In this document: one piece after another, positions 7,014-10,941 of the stretch
Position numbering within the stretch: the first letter of the stretch is position 1
How the letters are laid out: each line of letters starts with the position of its first letter
Assembly (NCBI GenBank): GCA_938014915.1
Contig: CALLQQ010000030.1
Location: 1 to 10,941, forward strand
DNA from: an uncultured Clostridia bacterium
Lineage (GTDB): Bacteria; Bacillota; Clostridia; Oscillospirales; Ruminococcaceae
Direction: 5' to 3'
DNA length: 10,941 bases
Made by a program: the position numbers and the translations under genes
The notes under the pieces: model-generated
The model's input: the letters and a program-made list of their open reading frames with translations, nothing else
The model's database searches: none
Told to the model about the DNA's origin: nothing

Positions 7014-7031
7014 TTGATAAAATTTTAACAA
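7014..7031 (-). promoter_or_regulatory. Probable Rex operator (redox-sensing repressor site)
   Basis: On the minus strand the site reads TTGTTAA-AATT-TTATCAA. The Rex consensus in Firmicutes is TTGTTAA-N4-TTAACAA, so this differs at one base. The palindrome extends by one more pair on each side (ATTG...CAAT). It begins 4 bases past the -10 box and covers the predicted transcription start, an ideal place for repression. Rex binds such sites when NADH is low relative to NAD+ and is known to control hydrogenase and fermentation genes in clostridia. The rex gene itself is not in the window. Confidence 0.75.
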
Positions 7032-7035
7032 TCTT

Positions 7036-7064
7036 ATTGTAGCACATTTGTTTCAGAATTTCAA
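7036..7064 (-). promoter_or_regulatory. Sigma-A-type promoter of the hydrogenase/HydS operon
   Basis: On the minus strand the -35 box is TTGAAA (7059-7064), the spacer is 17 bases and the -10 box is TACAAT (7036-7041). Each hexamer is one base off consensus. The start of transcription should fall near 7029, inside the Rex-like palindrome, with a leader of about 32 bases to the [2Fe-2S] gene. It lies after the terminator of the upstream operon, so the genes from 6997 down to 2375 form their own transcription unit. Confidence 0.75.
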
Positions 7065-7134
7065 CAGAATTTTTTGACTATAATAGCTTTCAATAAGATT
7101 TAACATTTTACTCGACTATTTGCACATAAGACGT

Positions 7135-7164
7135 AAAAAAACTGCTCAATATTGAGCAGTTTTT
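7135..7164 (-). terminator. Intrinsic terminator of the DUF58-transglutaminase operon
   Basis: A perfect 20-base palindrome (7141-7160) can form an 8-bp stem, ACTGCTCA with TGAGCAGT, around an ATAT loop. It is flanked by A on one side and T on the other, so the stem extends by A-U pairs. Read on the minus strand it ends in seven T (7141 back to 7135), a classical rho-independent terminator 12 bases past the transglutaminase stop codon. Read on the plus strand it has a five-T tail and could also work, but no plus-strand gene needs it. Confidence 0.88.
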
Positions 7165-7176
7165 CATATATTATAA

Positions 7177-9885
7177 TTACAGTATCAATTTTAGATATGC
7201 CTTTTTCCATATGACTTTGCTTGTAACTAGGGTATTGTATAGCTCCTCGGTATATTTTAGCATCATCTTCCGCTCACTATCGCTTACATCGTTCAAGCCG
7301 AATTCCCTACCCTCAAAAATTGGCATTAGCATTGTTAGATTTACTTCTTTATCGTCTAATTTTATTTTATTATCGACTCGTTCTGCAAATTCCTGCGGTA
7401 GTTCCCCGTCCATTGGAGCAAGCTTCGACTTCATAAGAATCTTCAAGATATAGCGATACATATTATGTGCCGCCTTAGTTGGCTCATCTTGCCTAAAACT
7501 TGTGAATTTATTTTTTTGCCTGCTATCCCCAATCCTAATAAACGTGTAGATTATTGCTGCGACGGTTAATATAATCAATGCAGCGATGAGGAATGGCTTC
7601 ATATTTTTTGTTTTGCTCGGTCGATGAATTTCACTTTCTGTGCTAGTTGTAGTCACATTTTTATCGCTATTTGAAGTAGTCGCCGCAGTTGTATTTACGG
7701 TAGTAGTCGTTGTTTGCGGCTCGGTTTGTGTATCAATATCAAACCGTGTGGAGGCGGTAGCATCGAATGGAATCCAACCTATCCCCTCGAAATAAACCTC
7801 CGTCCATGCGTGGAAGTCACTTTCCTTTATAATCGCCGTTGCGACACCGTCCGCGCCAATCGTGTTGGCGACGAATCCTGTGCAATATCTTGTTGCGTAT
7901 CCTTGCGCACGTAGCAGCATCGCCATTGAAGTTGCGGACAGGGCGCAATGCCCTCTTTTCGTTTCAAAGAGGAATGCTCGGACATCGTCGTAGCCATTGC
8001 TTGATTCCTGCGGCGCAGTCGAATACTGAAATTCATCTTTTAAATAATGGTATATCGCCATTGTCTTTTCATATTGATTTTGCTCAGGTGATGTTAATTT
8101 ATTCGATAATCTAGTAATATCATCTTCTATTTCAGGGGGAATATAGCTATAATATGTTTCACAACTTTCCCTATTACGGTTTTCCTCAAACATAATAAAG
8201 CTCTGATAATCATAATCCGATAAGAGCCTTTCCTCTTCTTCGCTGTCGTAAGTCGGATTGTGCATTTCGAAGTATTTGCTATTTCTCGCAAATTCCTCAG
8301 CTTCAGGGCGGTAATCTTCAGCACTCCCTAAGTTAAGTATTCCTATATATTCGATAGCTTCATCTCGGAGTGCCCTATAAGTATCAATTTTATCATAATA
8401 AAGCTCCCAGAAATCAGCATTGTGCGCATTGACGATATATACATCTGCATTCACTTCATCAGGGAATAGTTTAGGCAGATATATTATCCATTCATCATAA
8501 TTAGTCCTTTGCACTGACCCTATATCGTCAAACGACATTGTATTGTAATTAGAATAACACGGTAGGAAGAAAACCTTCGATTTCTGTAAATAACTTATAT
8601 TAACCTGCGCCATATGTATGCCGCTAGTCGCATTGTTATTTAGGTATTCCCTAGATATCGCGGTGTTAAAAAAAGTTTGCAATTCCATTTCAAGCGGGGG
8701 CAGCGGCTCAATAAATACATTATCCTGCCATTTAGTATGCTTGCTTGTACCGTGCCACTCGCCATCAGAATATTCAGCGCCAATTCGCCCACGCAGATAA
8801 ATTACTTCTGGCTTTTTCGTCATTACTTTCAGAATTTCCGTATCAGTAAGATCGGACGGTATGAGCGACAGCATGTTGGATTCGATAAGTTCCTGCTCCG
8901 CTGAACCACCTTCTCCAGTTCCATCTTTCTTCCATGGTGATTTGAAATTGAAATCCATCTCGTTAACTTTTGCAGATATAGTATTGTATGAATCAATAAC
9001 TTTCTGCCTTATGTCGTATCCATCTTTCGGCACGATTAGCGCCGATAGCATGAACGATACTATACATATTATAGAGCAAAATAGCGCAGCAATGCTATGC
9101 CTGTTAAAGGCCATTTCCGTTCTTCGATGGCTGAAATTCACCGCTTTTTTCTGCTCTTTCTTATTCTTTTTATCTTTACTGCTTTTGTTAATCTTAGCAT
9201 TCGTTTTTTCTATAACATGATTTATAGATTGAAAATTAATTTCAAGTGTGTATATGCCAATGAATGCTGAAATCATCAATGCAAACATTGGAATTGGCGG
9301 CATTAGCTCGCCTAGGATCGGTGGCGTGATTAATGCCGTAACTATCAAAATACTAGGTAGGAGGGTTATCCTCTTTTTTAAAGTTGCAACGAATATGAAC
9401 GACACTAGAACGATAATCATAAACATTGCATTTATTAGAACATCATTCTTAATTATACCTTCGCTATACCTGATATACGACATCGTCATAAAATTTGCCG
9501 TGTTAATTACGCCATTCCTCATAGTGAGTAGAATGTAATTATATAAATATTCATACTTGTAATATGAGAATATAATTTCCTGCCAGCAAAGGACAATGTA
9601 AATAGCTATTACTCCCGTTATTCCAATTGTCAATGCCTTGTATCTTTTGCCCGATAAAATTAATGAAAATCCCGTAACGCAGACCGCACTAATTATGAAT
9701 GCCATTAATGGCGACATCGGAATCCTCATTGAACTAACGAAAGACGTCGTTAATGAGGCAACGAAAATAGCAATTAAAGCGGTGCGGATAATATTATATT
9801 TTCTTTGATTTGCTGCTATTTTAACATTCGAAACCGTTTCCATAAACGATGTTTCAATGCGATTACGCTTGCGCCGTTTTATCAA
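7177..9885 (-). CDS. Membrane-anchored transglutaminase-like protein (TgpA/YebA type)
   Basis: A 902-residue membrane protein. The N-terminal membrane block has segments near 32-50, 56-78, 84-103, 149-168, 172-192 and 198-214. A Lys-rich cytoplasmic loop (228-248) and one further segment (263-285) follow. An extracytoplasmic region (286-760) carries a transglutaminase-like core with the catalytic triad Cys647 (RGHC), His692 (DFHAW) and Asp708 (PFDAT). After it come a Thr-rich linker (722-748), a last membrane segment (764-783) and a cytoplasmic C-terminal domain of DUF4129 type (about 795-890). The fold suggests a cysteine-protease or transamidase-like activity on cell-surface proteins; the substrate is unknown. 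The start is TTG at 9885, supported by AAGGTGGTGA 6 bases upstream; the next ATG (9843) has no ribosome site. It follows the DUF58 gene by 18 bases, the usual partnership with a MoxR ATPase. All triad residues are present, so it is probably active. Confidence 0.92.
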   Translation of the reverse strand: MIKRRKRNRIETSFMETVSNVKIAANQRKYNIIRTALIAIFVASLTTSFVSSMRIPMSPLMAFIISAVCVTGFSLILSGKRYKALTIGITGVIAIYIVLCWQEIIFSYYKYEYLYNYILLTMRNGVINTANFMTMSYIRYSEGIIKNDVLINAMFMIIVLVSFIFVATLKKRITLLPSILIVTALITPPILGELMPPIPMFALMISAFIGIYTLEINFQSINHVIEKTNAKINKSSKDKKNKKEQKKAVNFSHRRTEMAFNRHSIAALFCSIICIVSFMLSALIVPKDGYDIRQKVIDSYNTISAKVNEMDFNFKSPWKKDGTGEGGSAEQELIESNMLSLIPSDLTDTEILKVMTKKPEVIYLRGRIGAEYSDGEWHGTSKHTKWQDNVFIEPLPPLEMELQTFFNTAISREYLNNNATSGIHMAQVNISYLQKSKVFFLPCYSNYNTMSFDDIGSVQRTNYDEWIIYLPKLFPDEVNADVYIVNAHNADFWELYYDKIDTYRALRDEAIEYIGILNLGSAEDYRPEAEEFARNSKYFEMHNPTYDSEEEERLLSDYDYQSFIMFEENRNRESCETYYSYIPPEIEDDITRLSNKLTSPEQNQYEKTMAIYHYLKDEFQYSTAPQESSNGYDDVRAFLFETKRGHCALSATSMAMLLRAQGYATRYCTGFVANTIGADGVATAIIKESDFHAWTEVYFEGIGWIPFDATASTRFDIDTQTEPQTTTTTVNTTAATTSNSDKNVTTTSTESEIHRPSKTKNMKPFLIAALIILTVAAIIYTFIRIGDSRQKNKFTSFRQDEPTKAAHNMYRYILKILMKSKLAPMDGELPQEFAERVDNKIKLDDKEVNLTMLMPIFEGREFGLNDVSDSERKMMLKYTEELYNTLVTSKVIWKKAYLKLIL

Positions 9886-9891
9886 GTTTTG

Positions 9892-9901
9892 TCACCACCT
9901 T
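9892..9901 (-). promoter_or_regulatory. Ribosome binding site fixing the TTG start of the transglutaminase gene
   Basis: AAGGTGGTGA on the minus strand matches the extended anti-Shine-Dalgarno complement AAGGAGGTGA at nine of ten bases. It is 6 bases before the TTG at 9885. It lies in the short gap after the DUF58 stop, and this decides for TTG over the ATG at 9843. Confidence 0.75.
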
Positions 9902-9903
9902 GC

Positions 9904-10893
9904 TCATTGGGAATTCCCTTTATTGTATTCGTATATTGCAAAATCCAATGACTGCTTTATTGTATCGGATTTAATATCCCACACATTTACATTGGTATCT
10001 TTGTATATATTTTTGATAGCTAAAATATCGTCATCTGAATTATCTATACATAGAACATTTATATCAGCATTGCCAGCTGTGTAGAGATGCGTTATCGCCT
10101 CATTCATATCATTATTGAATCGGGGCGTTATGATGAATATTGAATTCCTCATATTCAATTCGTCCGCCGATGATGCTAACAAATTCAGAATATTAATCGG
10201 CTCCGCCCAAATTGGCGTGAGTGAAAGTGTATCGAACACTTCAGCGAATCCGCTATCTGGAGTTGCGTATTTTTTGGCAATGACTCTAGCCTTTGCGTCG
10301 TACCAAATTGTTAGGCAATTCTGCCCTTTGGTCAATAGGCTGTTGCAAATAGTCAGCGCCGATTCTATAACTGCGTCCGTTACTTTGAGATTGCTATCCA
10401 TATCTTCATAATAACAATTTAAGTCCATGATAACCGCCGACTCCGTACTTCTTTGTCCATCTAATACTTTCACGATTAAGTCATCTTTCTTCGCCGATAA
10501 TTTCCAATGCACACTTCTTAGCAGATCGCCATCACGATATTCCCTAATGCTCGACAATTCATCCCTATCATCACTAGTTATCAGGACTGGATTTGGATTA
10601 GTATCACTTGTGATACTGCTCTCCGGCACAGAATTGATGTCGAATACCCTCGGCACAACTTTTATCTTGATTTCCTTATCTAATTTGCGTCTACGATGAA
10701 AAATCCCGAAAACATCATAGAGATCAATATAGTCGATACTCATACTGTATTCGCCACGATAATCAAAGGTAATTTCTGCGTTGATTTTGACCCTTTTACG
10801 TGGTAATACCGACATGATAATTCTCTGTTTTGAAATGCTTTTACCTTTCTCTTCGGGTAATAGCCCGACTATACGAATGTGGGTAAAGGGCAT
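9904..10893 (-). CDS. DUF58 family protein, N-terminus short or possibly frameshifted
   Basis: A 329-residue protein from the ATG at 10893, which has GAGAGG-like bases 9 upstream; a TTG at 10902 is a less likely start. It carries the DUF58 signature REYRDGD (117-123) followed by VHWKLSAKK (128-136), and before it the YRGEY...DVFGIFHRRRK section (45-69). The C-terminal half has a von Willebrand A-like pattern with AVIMDLN. DUF58 proteins work with MoxR-type ATPases and transglutaminase-like membrane proteins, probably as an assembly or chaperone module at the envelope. The biochemical role is not established. Family members usually begin with two membrane segments and a further strand region; here these roughly 80-100 residues are missing. 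The section PFTHIRI (residues 2-8) looks like an internal point of the usual domain. A different frame is open upstream to the window edge, so a frameshift is possible. The family is sure; the true start is not. Confidence 0.87.
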   Translation of the reverse strand: MPFTHIRIVGLLPEEKGKSISKQRIIMSVLPRKRVKINAEITFDYRGEYSMSIDYIDLYDVFGIFHRRRKLDKEIKIKVVPRVFDINSVPESSITSDTNPNPVLITSDDRDELSSIREYRDGDLLRSVHWKLSAKKDDLIVKVLDGQRSTESAVIMDLNCYYEDMDSNLKVTDAVIESALTICNSLLTKGQNCLTIWYDAKARVIAKKYATPDSGFAEVFDTLSLTPIWAEPINILNLLASSADELNMRNSIFIITPRFNNDMNEAITHLYTAGNADINVLCIDNSDDDILAIKNIYKDTNVNVWDIKSDTIKQSLDFAIYEYNKGNSQ

Positions 10894-10941
10894 TAAATTC
10901 AACCTCTCTATTCATAAAGCGGATATTTTGTGCAAATATCA

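Noticed and set aside
7091..7118. A second Rex-like site upstream of the operon promoter
   Set aside because: Only a half-site-like TGTTAA is present; the other half does not match.

Overview
The window looks like chromosomal DNA of an obligately anaerobic, AT-rich Gram-positive bacterium, most likely class Clostridia. The evidence is two [FeFe]-hydrogenase-type proteins, a Rex-type redox operator, sigma-A promoters with 17-base spacers, strong AGGAGG-like ribosome binding sites, TTG starts, and a chemoreceptor of Firmicutes type. All credible genes lie on the minus strand, so the transcriptional order runs from high to low coordinates. The species cannot be named from the sequence.

Region 1 (about 10941 to 7135) is the end of an operon encoding a DUF58 protein and a large membrane-anchored transglutaminase-like protein. 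These usually follow a MoxR-type AAA ATPase, which would lie outside the window. A strong intrinsic terminator at 7135-7164 closes the operon. The N-terminus of the DUF58 protein is short and may be affected by a frameshift next to the window edge.

Region 2 (7064 to 2375) is the core: a compact hydrogen/redox operon. A consensus-like promoter (7036-7064) is followed at once by a near-perfect Rex palindrome (7014-7031). The genes, in order, encode a thioredoxin-like [2Fe-2S] protein, a sensory-type [FeFe] hydrogenase with a C-terminal PAS domain (HydS, group C type), a SpoIIE/PP2C-type phosphatase, and a ferredoxin-rich group B-type [FeFe] hydrogenase. The first three genes overlap by ATGA junctions. 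The likely scheme is that HydS senses H2 or redox state and passes the signal through PAS to the phosphatase, while Rex adjusts expression to the NADH/NAD+ ratio. The phosphatase gene is split by one in-frame TAA. The 84-codon frame after it carries the rest of the protein in the same frame, so the gene is either recently broken, read through, or works as two pieces.

Region 3 (2325 to 1) holds a chemoreceptor (Cache-type sensor, HAMP, MCP signalling domain, very acidic tail) with its own near-consensus promoter. Its place beside a hydrogen-sensing operon raises the possibility of a behavioural response to H2 or redox state. Downstream of it is a 14-bp hairpin with a GNRA loop and no U-tract.
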